Assembly: GCF_001665625.1 (NCBI RefSeq)
Contig: NZ_LZSY01000187.1
Span: 1 to 53,679 of the forward strand
Origin: Mycolicibacterium peregrinum
Lineage (GTDB): Bacteria > Actinomycetota > Actinomycetes > Mycobacteriales > Mycobacteriaceae
DNA: 53,679 nt
Direction of reading: 5' to 3'
The notes beneath the pieces were generated by a model. That model made no database searches. It was not told where the DNA came from and saw only the letters and a list, made by a program, of their open reading frames with translations. Both the position numbers and the translations under genes were made by a program. Below are positions 30,633 to 40,381 of the stretch, piece by piece; within the stretch, counting starts at the first letter, position 1; the number at the start of each line of letters is the position of its first letter.

Positions 30633-31817
30633 GTGCCCGCTTGGCTGACGCGCAACGTCCGAGTGTTGTCGGCGGTGTCCTTTCTGCAGGACGCTGCAAG
30701 CGAGCTTCTCTATCCGCTGCTGCCGATCTATCTGACGGCCGTGCTCGGTGCCCCACCTGCGGTGGTCGGCGCGGTGGAGGGCGCCGCCGAAGGCGCGGCC
30801 GCGATGACCAAGCTGGCCGCGGGCCCGCTCGGCGACCGCTACTCGAAGCGGCCCTTGATCGCCGCCGGCTACGGCATGGCTGCCCTGGGCAAGGTCATGG
30901 TCGCGGCGGCGAGTGCGTGGTCCGGTGTGCTCGCGGGCCGCGTGGTGGACCGGCTCGGCAAAGGGATCCGCGGGGCGCCGCGGGATGCCCTACTGGTCGT
31001 CGATGTCGACGACGCTGCCCGTGGCCGGGTGTTCGGGTTCCACCGGGCCATGGACACCATGGGCGCTGTCGTCGGTCCGCTGCTGGGGTTGGCCGGCTAC
31101 GAACTGCTCGACCATCAGATCGCGCCACTGCTGTGGGTCGCGGTGGTGCCCGCGGTGCTCAGCGTCGCCCTGGTGTTCCTGGTGTCCGAAAAAGCGAAAG
31201 GGAAACGGACCGAGCCGCGCCCGCAGCGTCAGCCGGTGTTCGCCCGCGTGCGCGATCTGCCCGGGCGGTACTGGCGGGTGACGGCCGTGCTGGTGGCGTT
31301 CGGCCTGGTGAATTTCCCCGACGCCCTTTTGTTGTTGCGGCTCAACGAGATCGGCTTTTCTGTCGTCGAGGTGATCCTGGCCTACGTCACCTACAACGCG
31401 GTGTACGCCATCTCCAGTTTCCCGGCCGGGCTGCTGGCCGACCGGATCGGTCGGCTGCCGGTGTTCGGCCTCGGTCTGGTGTTCTTCGCGATCGGCTATG
31501 CCGGGCTGGGACTGACCACCGATCCGCTGCTGGCCTGGCTGCTGATCGGGGCTTACGGCTTGTTCACCGGGTGTACCGACGGGGTCAGCAAAGCCTGGGT
31601 CGCCTCCCTGGTCGGCGCTGACCTCCAGGGCAGCGCACAGGGAGTTTTCCAGGGGCTCAGCGGTTTTGCCGTGCTGGGCGCCGGGGTGTGGGCCGGGCTT
31701 CTCTGGACCGTGGTTCCAGGTCAGCCCGGCCAGCTGCCACTGCTGATCTCCGGGATCTGTGGTGCAGTGTTCGCCGTCGGGTTGCTCGGCCGCTCGGCGA
31801 TTACCCGGCGGCGCTGA
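30633..31817 (+). CDS. MFS transporter
   Basis: 394 residues from GTG 30633, twelve predicted helices. FLQDAASELLYPLLPIYLTAVLGAPPAVVGAVEGAAEGAAAMTKLAAGPLGDRYSKRPLIAAGYG (parts) and RVVDRLGKGIRGAPRDALL are characteristic of a group of permeases found next to many oxidoreductase genes. The substrate is unknown. Divergent from the KstR-boxed oxidoreductase, so it could import a sterol-related compound (inference). Its last 17 bases overlap the end of the convergent diiron oxygenase gene. Confidence 0.85.
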   Translation: MPAWLTRNVRVLSAVSFLQDAASELLYPLLPIYLTAVLGAPPAVVGAVEGAAEGAAAMTKLAAGPLGDRYSKRPLIAAGYGMAALGKVMVAAASAWSGVLAGRVVDRLGKGIRGAPRDALLVVDVDDAARGRVFGFHRAMDTMGAVVGPLLGLAGYELLDHQIAPLLWVAVVPAVLSVALVFLVSEKAKGKRTEPRPQRQPVFARVRDLPGRYWRVTAVLVAFGLVNFPDALLLLRLNEIGFSVVEVILAYVTYNAVYAISSFPAGLLADRIGRLPVFGLGLVFFAIGYAGLGLTTDPLLAWLLIGAYGLFTGCTDGVSKAWVASLVGADLQGSAQGVFQGLSGFAVLGAGVWAGLLWTVVPGQPGQLPLLISGICGAVFAVGLLGRSAITRRR

Positions 31818-33081
31818 CTCCGGACTCGTCGGCGCCGTCCAGTTCGAAGGGCGGTTCGCCCACACCGGCAATGGAGTGCGTGCCCTGCGAGGTGCGCTCG
31901 GTGATGCGGGCATCGACCGTTCGGGTGCCGATCGTGAGCCGCACCGGCCCGGGAGTGACAGTGCTCGGGGCATCGAGAATCGTTCCCTGCCAGTGGTAGC
32001 GGCCGTCGATCGGATCGAGGTGACCGGCCAGGCGAACGTTCACCCGGCGATCGCCGTCACCGGTGTCGAGAATGGCGAGCCCGTCGAACACCTCTTCGGT
32101 GACGCCATCCTCGGAACCTGCGTCCGGTCCGGCCAATCCGGTGAGGCCACGCGGGGCCTTCGCCGGCAGGAACCCCGAGCGCCGCCACATCCGCCGTCCG
32201 ATGCGGCCCATCAACCCGACCTCTTCGAGGAAGGCGGCCAGCGGGGCGAATCCGGAGATCTGCACCCCACGGCGGTGTGCGCTGGCCCGAGCCATGCGAC
32301 GGGCGGCGCGGGCGTTGAGGCCCACGCGTGCGTACTGGACCTTGTTGGTGAACAGGTAGCGGAAGAAGAATCCGCCGACCCCGTTGAGGTTGGCCACCCA
32401 CACCCGCTGGTACCAGCGCATCGAGGGGGTGCGCCCGCGCAGGCCGTCACGCGCGAACTGGATGTGGCGGGCCTCCTCGGTGACGTGAATGCGCATGAGG
32501 CGCTGCACCATCGGCTGCAACTCGGGGTCATCCATCATCTGCCGCTGCAGGGAGTCGAAGATCTCCTCGCCGATCAGCGCGGCCACCCACAGCACCGAGC
32601 CGCGGAAGAAGAACGGCAGAGAGTTGATGATCATGCGCTGGTACAGCCGTGGTCGCACCGGCTTGGCGCCGATCTTGTCGATGGCCTTGCCGAACATCAC
32701 CATGTGACGGGTTTCGTCGCCGAGTTCGGTGAGCTCGTAGTGCGTGGAATTCGAGGTGGGATCTTGGTGCATCATCTTGCGCAGCAGCGCCTGGTTGAGG
32801 ATGTTCTCGAACCAGATGCCCGCCGAGAGCGTGTTGGCCAGTTCCTCGCGTGACAGTTCGATCTGTTCTGCGCGAGACATGCTGTCCCACAATGGGGTTC
32901 CGTACAGCGACACGATCCGCGGCGGCAGGAAGAACTTGTCCGGATCGATCGGCGCCTGCCAGTCGATGTCCACCACCGGCGCGTACGACTTGCGAACCGA
33001 ACCCTTGAGCAGGCGTTCGGAGAACGCGTCCCGCCGCGCAGCGTTGGCCGAGCCTCCGCCGGGTCTGACCGAAGTTGTCAC
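31801..33081 (-). CDS. AurF-like diiron oxygenase with C-terminal DUF4873 domain
   Basis: 426 residues. The ferritin-like helical domain (about 60-300) carries the expected iron ligands: EELANTLSAGIWFENILNQ, ELTELGDETRHMVMFGKAIDK, LIGEEIFD and HVTEEARHIQFARDG, resembling p-aminobenzoate N-oxygenase AurF. The C-terminal about 110 residues (TEEVFDGLAILDTG, RVNVRLAGHLDPIDGRYHWQGTI) are DUF4873, in mycobacteria usually attached to monooxygenases. The fused protein probably oxidises an amine or an acyl chain; the substrate is unknown. 124 bp separate its start from cobF. Confidence 0.87.
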   Translation of the reverse strand: MTTSVRPGGGSANAARRDAFSERLLKGSVRKSYAPVVDIDWQAPIDPDKFFLPPRIVSLYGTPLWDSMSRAEQIELSREELANTLSAGIWFENILNQALLRKMMHQDPTSNSTHYELTELGDETRHMVMFGKAIDKIGAKPVRPRLYQRMIINSLPFFFRGSVLWVAALIGEEIFDSLQRQMMDDPELQPMVQRLMRIHVTEEARHIQFARDGLRGRTPSMRWYQRVWVANLNGVGGFFFRYLFTNKVQYARVGLNARAARRMARASAHRRGVQISGFAPLAAFLEEVGLMGRIGRRMWRRSGFLPAKAPRGLTGLAGPDAGSEDGVTEEVFDGLAILDTGDGDRRVNVRLAGHLDPIDGRYHWQGTILDAPSTVTPGPVRLTIGTRTVDARITERTSQGTHSIAGVGEPPFELDGADESGVSAAG

Positions 33082-33205
33082 CGTTGACGTTCCCTTCGTT
33101 TGTGGTCCCCCTCTTCCCGACGGTAGGTACCGACAATGCGTGATGTCAATACCCCGGGTACCGGATACTTGGGGTACTCGGTTTTTGTTCGGTTAACCTT
33201 CGACG

Positions 33206-33970
33206 GTGCGTCGCATCCATGTCATCGGTATCGGGGCCGGTGATCCGGACTTCGTCACCGCACAGGCCATTTCCGCGCTCAACGACACCCAGGTGTTCTT
33301 CGCGATGGACAAGGGTCCGCGTAGAGGCTCGCCGACCGATGACCTGGTCGCCGTGCGCAAACAGATCTGCGACCGGTTCATCGAGAAACCCGATGGTTAC
33401 CGCTTCGTCGAACTGGTCGACCCGCCGCGCGCCGCGGCCGGCGACGCGCCGGGCTACCGCCAGGTCGTGGCGGACTGGCATGCCGAGCGGGCCAGGATCT
33501 GGGCGAAGGCCATCGAATCCGAACTCGGGCCCGACGGCACCGGGGCCTTCCTGGCCTGGGGAGATCCGTCGCTGTACGACAGCACCCTGCGGATCCTGGA
33601 AAAAGTGGCCGAGCACCTCGACATCCAATACGACGTGGTCCCGGGCATCACCGCAATCCAGGTGCTGACCGCACGGCACCGTATTCCGCTCAACGACGTC
33701 GGCGAACCGGTGCTGATCACCACCGGACGTCAATTGCGTGAGCACGGGCTGACCGGTAGCGCCGTGGTGATGCTCGACGCGGACTGTTCTTTTCAGCAGT
33801 GCCCGCCGCAGACCCGCATCTGGTGGGGCGCCTATCTGGGCACACCCGATGAGTTGCTCTACGCGGGAACGGTCGGGGAGATCGGCGACGAAATCGTTGC
33901 TGCGCGTACCGAAGCCAGAACCCGCCACGGCTGGATCATGGACACATACCTGCTGCGCTCGGCAGACTAG
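33206..33970 (+). CDS. cobF: Precorrin-6A synthase (deacetylating) CobF
   Basis: 254 residues from GTG 33206. N-terminal RRIHVIGIGAGDPDFVTAQAISAL is the start of a corrin SAM methyltransferase; AFLAWGDPSLYDSTLRILEKV and YDVVPGITAIQVLTARHRIPLN are further family motifs. CobF methylates C-1 of precorrin-5 and removes acetate in aerobic cobalamin synthesis. It is absent from the M. tuberculosis complex, which is often cited as a reason for its weak B12 synthesis; its presence supports an environmental species. It stands alone, away from other cob genes. A small membrane protein follows 6 bp later. Confidence 0.95.
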   Translation: MRRIHVIGIGAGDPDFVTAQAISALNDTQVFFAMDKGPRRGSPTDDLVAVRKQICDRFIEKPDGYRFVELVDPPRAAAGDAPGYRQVVADWHAERARIWAKAIESELGPDGTGAFLAWGDPSLYDSTLRILEKVAEHLDIQYDVVPGITAIQVLTARHRIPLNDVGEPVLITTGRQLREHGLTGSAVVMLDADCSFQQCPPQTRIWWGAYLGTPDELLYAGTVGEIGDEIVAARTEARTRHGWIMDTYLLRSAD

Positions 33971-33976
33971 ACCGCC

Positions 33977-34360
33977 ATGAGCTCATTTCTCCTGCGCGCC
34001 GCGATAACCGGATTCGCGCTCTGGGTGGTCACTCTCGTCGTGCCGGGGATCTACTTCATCGGCGGTGACTCGACCATCGCCAGGGTCGGCATCATCTTCG
34101 TCGTCGCGGTGATCTTCGGTCTGGTCAACGCGTTCGTCAAGCCGATCGTGCAGATCCTGTCGATTCCGCTCTACATCCTCACGCTCGGCCTGATCCACAT
34201 CGTGATCAATGCGCTGATGCTGTGGATCACCTCGTGGATCACCGACAACACCACGGGTTGGGGTCTGCACATCGACCAGTTCTGGTGGACCGCCATCTGG
34301 GCCGCGATCGTGCTGTCGCTGGTGAGCTGGCTGCTGTCGTTCGTCAAGGCTCTCGCGTAA
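33977..34360 (+). CDS. Phage holin superfamily IV (4 TM) membrane protein
   Basis: 127 residues in four hydrophobic segments: LLRAAITGFALWVVTLVVPG, VGIIFVVAVIFGLVNAFVKPIVQI, LSIPLYILTLGLIHIVINALML and FWWTAIWAAIVLSLVSWLLSF (each about 20). LVNAFVKPIVQILSIPLYILTLGL (parts) is the family signature. Chromosomal members are common and not phage-derived; their role is unknown. Starts 6 bp after cobF and probably shares its transcript. The last 17 bases overlap the convergent FUSC gene. Confidence 0.87.
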   Translation: MSSFLLRAAITGFALWVVTLVVPGIYFIGGDSTIARVGIIFVVAVIFGLVNAFVKPIVQILSIPLYILTLGLIHIVINALMLWITSWITDNTTGWGLHIDQFWWTAIWAAIVLSLVSWLLSFVKALA

Positions 34361-36089
34361 AGCTTTCGCGTAAGGCTGTGGCCTGCTCGGTCAGCGCCGC
34401 CGCGGTGTCTGCCGCCGCCTCGGCGCCGGCCTCGGTCGCGCCGTCGTGCTCGGCACCCCAGCAGGCCGCCAGGGTGCGGTAGGCGAGTTGTTCGGTGGCC
34501 ACGACCGTCGGCCACATGCGTTCGGCGCCAAGGCGTTGCGCGGCCGAACCGCCGATGCCGGCGTCATAGGCCGGGAGCAGCCCCGTGGCCCGCAGTTGCA
34601 GATCGCGCCGCTCGGTGCGGGCCGCCGCGGAGGTGGCGTCGCCGGCTGCCAGGTGAGGCAGGGTCGCGGTGACCGCGTCGAGCGTGGCGTTGACGGCACT
34701 GCGCAGACCGGTCGGATGGCGAAGACGCTGGGTCGCCCAATAGACCGCGAGGGCCACCGCGCAACCGATCAGGGTGTCGCTACCGCGGGTCAGCAGCAGT
34801 TCGCCGAGGTTGTCCACGGGTTGGCCGCCCGAGGCGATGGTGAGCGCGGCGGGGGTGATGAACACGACGGCCAGCGTGTAGTTGCGCATCACGTACATCT
34901 CGATGGTGAACTGCAGCGCCCCGATCACCAGCACCAGCCACAGGCCCTGTGGGTGCAACGCGAGGATCACCCCGGCCACACCGAGTCCGAGCCACGTGCC
35001 GAGCGTCCGTTCGACCCCGCGGGCCACGGTGCGTTGCCAGTCGAAGCCCTGGTGCAGCATCAGTACCGCGGCCGCCATTGCCCAGTAGGCGTGGGTCATC
35101 GTGAGCGCCTGCGAGATCAGCACCGCGATGACGCCCGAGATCGCGACCGCGATGCCGACGCGCACTGCCAGTTGCAGTGACACCGAACCCGGCGTCAGGG
35201 CCCGGCTCAGTAATTGCACGACGCTGGGCCTGCCGAGTGGAATTCCCTCGGCGCCATGCTCATCGGTGATCGCATCGGTAGGCACGGTAGCCAGATGGCG
35301 GGCCAGGGCGGCACCGTCGAACGCCAGCGGTTCACCCGAGTCCGAGGCACGCATGGCCTCGGCGAACAGCACGTGCAGGCGGCGGTTGACCACTCGCAAC
35401 CGATAGAGCGCCTGGTCCGGTTTCGGTTGCACCGGTTGATAACTGACCAGCGTGACCCATGCGGTGTGCAGCAGGAGGGCCGCTTTATGTCTTGCCTCGG
35501 CGCCAGGGTTCTCGATGTAGGCCGCGACGGCAGCGGCAGCCGCCGCCACCGCGGCCTTCTCCGGTCCGCGGGGACGAACCAGCGCGCCGCTCATGTGCAC
35601 CAGCCAGGCGAACGCCCCGCCCGCGAGGACCAGCGTCGCGTGATGAGCCGGGGTGAGGTGCAGCGTGGCCGGGGTGCCGGTGCCGGCCGCACAGGCCAGT
35701 ACCACCATGTAGGCGCCGGGCGGTCCGACGCTCAGGGCATGGCAGACCAAGGTGGCCACCGCGGCGATCATCGTCACCGTGAGCACGCCCAGCCAGGGTG
35801 TCGACGACGCCCAGTCCCCGAGAGCCACCGCGGCCGCGAAGCTCACCGCAACCACCGCCAGGAACCCGCCCCGATTCAAGTAGGGGCGCCCGCTGCCGTA
35901 CAGCGAGGTGAATCCGCCGATGGTGGCGATCAATCCGGCGGTGGTGTCACCGGCCAGCCAGCCCACCAGAACCGGTACCGCCATGCAGATTCCGGCGCGC
36001 AGCGCGAACGGCCACCGACGCGGCACGCTGTTGATCACGAAGACGTGCCGCAGCGGGTTGGTCGCTCGGGGAGCAGGCCGATTGGACAT
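34344..36089 (-). CDS. FUSC-family inner membrane protein (aromatic acid exporter-like)
   Basis: 581 residues from ATG 36089. Two hydrophobic blocks, each of about five to six helices (residues 30-170 and 330-450), separated by a cytoplasmic region, the arrangement of fusaric acid resistance proteins. The first block has LRAGICMAVPVLVGWLAGDTTAGLIATIGGFTSLYGSGRPY (parts); the second HAYWAMAAAVLMLHQGFDWQRTVARGVERTLGTWLG. The Ala-rich C-terminus is cytoplasmic. Probably an efflux protein; substrate unknown. It is divergent from the fpg gene with 40 bp between the starts. Confidence 0.87.
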   Translation of the reverse strand: MSNRPAPRATNPLRHVFVINSVPRRWPFALRAGICMAVPVLVGWLAGDTTAGLIATIGGFTSLYGSGRPYLNRGGFLAVVAVSFAAAVALGDWASSTPWLGVLTVTMIAAVATLVCHALSVGPPGAYMVVLACAAGTGTPATLHLTPAHHATLVLAGGAFAWLVHMSGALVRPRGPEKAAVAAAAAAVAAYIENPGAEARHKAALLLHTAWVTLVSYQPVQPKPDQALYRLRVVNRRLHVLFAEAMRASDSGEPLAFDGAALARHLATVPTDAITDEHGAEGIPLGRPSVVQLLSRALTPGSVSLQLAVRVGIAVAISGVIAVLISQALTMTHAYWAMAAAVLMLHQGFDWQRTVARGVERTLGTWLGLGVAGVILALHPQGLWLVLVIGALQFTIEMYVMRNYTLAVVFITPAALTIASGGQPVDNLGELLLTRGSDTLIGCAVALAVYWATQRLRHPTGLRSAVNATLDAVTATLPHLAAGDATSAAARTERRDLQLRATGLLPAYDAGIGGSAAQRLGAERMWPTVVATEQLAYRTLAACWGAEHDGATEAGAEAAADTAAALTEQATALRESFTREP

Positions 36090-36129
36090 GTCTACAGCAT
36101 GCTCGGCGTTTCGCTGACACACTGGAGCC

Positions 36130-36987
36130 ATGCCTGAACTGCCCGAAGTCGAGGCGCTGGCCGATCATCTGCGCCGGCATGCGACGGACCGGGTGGTCAC
36201 CCGGATCGACGTGGCCGCGTTGTCGGTGCTCAAGACGTTCGACCCGCCGACGACGGCATTGCACGGCCAGACCGTGATCGGGGCGAACCGCTGGGGCAAG
36301 TACCTCGGTCTGGAAGTGGGCCCCTGGCATCTGATCACGCACCTGTCGCGGGCGGGGTGGTTGCGGTGGTCCGACAAGCTGTCACCGACCCCGCTGAAGC
36401 CGTCGGGAAAGGGCCCGATCGCCCTGCGCGTGCATCTGGGTGACGGGTTGGGTTTCGACCTGACCGAGGCCGGCACCCAGAAGCGGTTGGCGGTCTGGAT
36501 CGTCGGCGATCCTCTCGACGTACCGCAGATCGCCTCACTCGGACCGGACGCGCTGTCACTGGATTCAGCCGGGTTGGCCGGTGCGCTGGCCGGGCAGAGC
36601 GGGCGGATCAAGACGGTGATCACCGATCAGAAGGTGATTGCCGGGATCGGCAATGCCTACAGCGACGAGATCCTGCACGTGGCCAAGCTGTCGCCGTTCG
36701 CCACCGCGGCCAAGCTGACTGATGCCCAACTCGGCGCGCTGCACGACGCCATGATCTCGGTACTCACGGATGCGGTGACGCGGTCGGTGGGGCAGCAGGC
36801 CGCGACGCTCAAAGGGGAGAAGCGCTCTGGCCTGCGCGTGCACGCCCGCACCGGGCTGCCGTGCCCGGTGTGCGGGGACACCGTGCGGGAGGTGTCTTTC
36901 GCCGACAAGTCGTTCCAGTACTGCCCGACATGTCAGACCGGCGGCAAGGTGCTGGCCGATCGCCGGATGTCACGACTGTTGAAGTAG
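36130..36987 (+). CDS. Fpg/Nei-family DNA glycosylase (Rv0944-like)
   Basis: 285 residues. The catalytic Pro2-Glu3 in MPELPEVEALADHLRRH, Lys in the VLKTFDPP region, the H2TH part with ITDQKVIAGIGNAYSDEILH, and a C-terminal zinc finger with CPVCGDTVREVSFADKSFQYCPTC (read in parts) are all present, so it looks active. Such enzymes remove oxidised bases (8-oxoguanine, Fapy) and cut the strand. By context it corresponds to Rv0944, which in M. tuberculosis is reported as shortened and lacking the start of the protein; here it is whole. A second fpg next to rnc is expected elsewhere. Confidence 0.9.
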   Translation: MPELPEVEALADHLRRHATDRVVTRIDVAALSVLKTFDPPTTALHGQTVIGANRWGKYLGLEVGPWHLITHLSRAGWLRWSDKLSPTPLKPSGKGPIALRVHLGDGLGFDLTEAGTQKRLAVWIVGDPLDVPQIASLGPDALSLDSAGLAGALAGQSGRIKTVITDQKVIAGIGNAYSDEILHVAKLSPFATAAKLTDAQLGALHDAMISVLTDAVTRSVGQQAATLKGEKRSGLRVHARTGLPCPVCGDTVREVSFADKSFQYCPTCQTGGKVLADRRMSRLLK

Positions 36988-36996
36988 TCCGCGTTT

Positions 36997-37023
36997 TTGA
37001 CAGTTGTCTAACTCGGTTATCCT
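36997..37023 (+). promoter_or_regulatory. SigA-type leaderless promoter of the SDR gene
   Basis: TTGACA (36997-37002) is followed after 15 bases by TATCCT (37018-37023), then six bases to ATG 37030. The consensus -35 hexamer and the good -10 point to strong constitutive transcription starting at or near the ATG. Confidence 0.6.
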
Positions 37024-37029
37024 GCAGCG

Positions 37030-37779
37030 ATGACCCGTCAGAAGATCCTCATCACCGGTGCCAGCTCTGGACTGGGCGCGGGCATGGCCCGGCAATTCGC
37101 GGCCAAGGGCCGGGACCTGGCGCTGTGTGCCCGTCGCACCGAGCGGCTCGATGAGCTCAAAGCCGAACTGGCCGACCGGCACCCCTACGTCAAGGTGGCC
37201 GTCGCTGCGCTGGACGTCAACGACCATGAAGCCGTGCCAAGGGTGTTCGGCGAGCTGTCCGAGGAACTCGGCGGAATCGACCGCGTGATCGTCAACGCGG
37301 GGATCGGCAAGGGTTGGCCGCTGGGCGAGGGCAAGCCATGGGCGAACAAGGCGACCATCGAGACCAACCTGATCGCCGGTCTGGTGCAGATCGAGACAGC
37401 GCTGGAGATGTTCAAGAAGTCCGGCAGCGGTCATCTCGTGTTGATCTCGTCGGTCCTGGGCAACACCGGTGTGCCCGGTGGCAAGGCCGCCTACTGCGCC
37501 TCGAAGGCCGGCATGACCTCGCTGGGCGAGTCGCTGCGCGCCGAGTACGACAAGGGCCCGATCCGGGTGACTGTGATCGAGCCCGGCTACATCGAGTCGG
37601 AGATGACCGCCAAGTCGGCGACCACGATGCTCATGGTCGACAACGAGACCGGGGTGCGGGCGATGGTCGAGGCCATCGAAAAGGAGAAGGGCCGGGCCGT
37701 GGTCCCGCGCTGGCCGTGGGCGCCGCTGACCCAGGTGATGAGGCTGTTGCCACCGAAGTACACCAAGCGGTTCGCCTAG
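37030..37779 (+). CDS. Short-chain dehydrogenase/reductase (Rv0945-like)
   Basis: 249 residues. Cofactor motif ITGASSGLGAGMARQFA at 7-23, VNAGIGKG, the catalytic Ser in VLISSVLGN and Tyr/Lys in AAYCASKAG, then VIEPGYIESEMT. The C-terminal PRWPWAPLTQVMRLLPPKYTKRF is conserved among mycobacterial relatives and suggests a membrane-near lipid substrate. Corresponds by position and sequence to Rv0945, between the Fpg-like gene and pgi. NADP(H) is likely. The next 449 bases have no gene but hold the inverted-repeat element. Confidence 0.9.
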   Translation: MTRQKILITGASSGLGAGMARQFAAKGRDLALCARRTERLDELKAELADRHPYVKVAVAALDVNDHEAVPRVFGELSEELGGIDRVIVNAGIGKGWPLGEGKPWANKATIETNLIAGLVQIETALEMFKKSGSGHLVLISSVLGNTGVPGGKAAYCASKAGMTSLGESLRAEYDKGPIRVTVIEPGYIESEMTAKSATTMLMVDNETGVRAMVEAIEKEKGRAVVPRWPWAPLTQVMRLLPPKYTKRFA

Positions 37780-37823
37780 CCACAGGCATCACTCCCGTCG
37801 CAGATTGCCGAGGAATGTCGATG

Positions 37824-38116
37824 TGCCCGACTGTCCGCGACTTCTCAGCGACAATCGCCACCTGAACAACATCGGTATCGCCAACCACATTGTCGCTGGC
37901 GGTTTTCGGCACTCCAGCACCACTGGACTCACTGAGCTCGTCAGTCCAGTGCCCGCCTGTTAGCGACACTGTCGCTGATAGCCGGGCAGCCCGAAATCTG
38001 ATGCTGAAGTGGCTGTAGTTGGCTGGAGTGACATAAGTACTAATCGGCCGTGGGGTCAGAGTGACCCAAGGTATCTATGAGGCGATTGTCGCTGAAAAGT
38101 CGCGGACAGGCGGGCA
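37824..38116. repeat. Non-coding element with 36-bp terminal inverted repeats (MITE-like)
   Basis: The only stretch over 300 bases without a gene (37780-38228). 37824-37859 and 38081-38116 are inverted copies matching at 34 of 36 positions. Inside are further symmetries: CAGCGACAAT (37846-37855) inverted at 37889-37898 and again in the right end (38085-38094), a near copy actgtcgctg at 37971-37980, and a hairpin CACTGGACT/AGTCCAGTG (37924-37932, 37946-37954). A partial third copy of the terminal core starts at 37953. No open frame and no clear target-site duplication. It could be a miniature transposable element or a structured RNA or protein-binding repeat. Confidence 0.7.
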
Positions 38117-38228
38117 GGTCTATACGGCCCTCCCCTCCGCCGACACGCCTACCCGCCGCGGCCTTCAGTCGGTGGGCTCTGGACGGGGCGGGGTTTCAGC
38201 ACCGGGTGAACTTGGGTAGTTAGCCTTT

Positions 38229-38642
38229 ATGACCACAAAGTTGATTGCCTCGATGCTCTTTGCAGGCGCTGCGGCAGGTGCTGTCGCCTTTGGCCCCGTG
38301 GCCATGGCTGAGCCTGCTCCGCCGCCTTGTGTCAATGCCGACGGCACCGCGTGCTCCGACATTGGCACCGCCGGACCTGGCGGCGCCACCGGCCAAATTC
38401 CGGGTGGTCCCGGTGGCACGGCAGGCCCGGGTGGCGCCAGCGGCTCGATTCCCTACGGCCCCGGCGGCTCGGCGGGTCCCGGTGGCGCGACGGGTGAGAT
38501 TCCCTACGGCCCGGGCGGAACGGCGGGGCCCGGTGGGGCTACCGGCTCCATCCCCGGCGGTCCCGGTGGCACAGCCGGTCCCGGCGGCGCCAGCGGTTGC
38601 ATCCCGAACGTGGGCTGCGCGACGGTCCCGGGGATGCCCTAA
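38229..38642 (+). CDS. Secreted Gly/Pro-rich (collagen-like) repeat protein
   Basis: 137 residues. Signal peptide to about residue 28 (AMA-E). After a short Cys-containing part (PPCVNADGTACSD) come five 17-residue units, residues 46-130, of the form GTAGPGGATGxIPxGPG; the last is interrupted by Cys in GCIPNVGC. Four Cys in all, two before and two after the repeat, which could close it by disulfides. No enzymatic motif; probably a cell-envelope or extracellular structural protein. ATG 38229 has no strong ribosome binding site. Convergent with pgi. Confidence 0.8.
   Translation: MTTKLIASMLFAGAAAGAVAFGPVAMAEPAPPPCVNADGTACSDIGTAGPGGATGQIPGGPGGTAGPGGASGSIPYGPGGSAGPGGATGEIPYGPGGTAGPGGATGSIPGGPGGTAGPGGASGCIPNVGCATVPGMP
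38364..38618 (+). repeat. Five tandem 51-bp coding repeats
   Basis: 51-base units encode the 17-residue Gly/Pro-rich motif of the 38229 gene. The copies differ mainly at the codons for x in GxIPx, so the unit number could vary among strains. Confidence 0.8.
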
Positions 38643-38669
38643 CGGGGATCGCTTCGGCTGGGGACGCTC

Positions 38670-40331
<1,662 letters not shown>

Positions 40332-40381
40332 TCTGCTGACCTTAGTGCGGTGCTTGATTCGAAGGTGTACATGATGGATGT

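Noticed and set aside
33977..34360. Prophage remnant suggested by the holin-type protein
   Set aside because: No integrase, capsid, lysin or attachment sites nearby. Four-helix holin-superfamily proteins are ordinary chromosomal genes in mycobacteria.
38364..38618. CRISPR array
   Set aside because: The 51-bp repeats are in frame, have no unique spacers and encode a Gly/Pro-rich protein.
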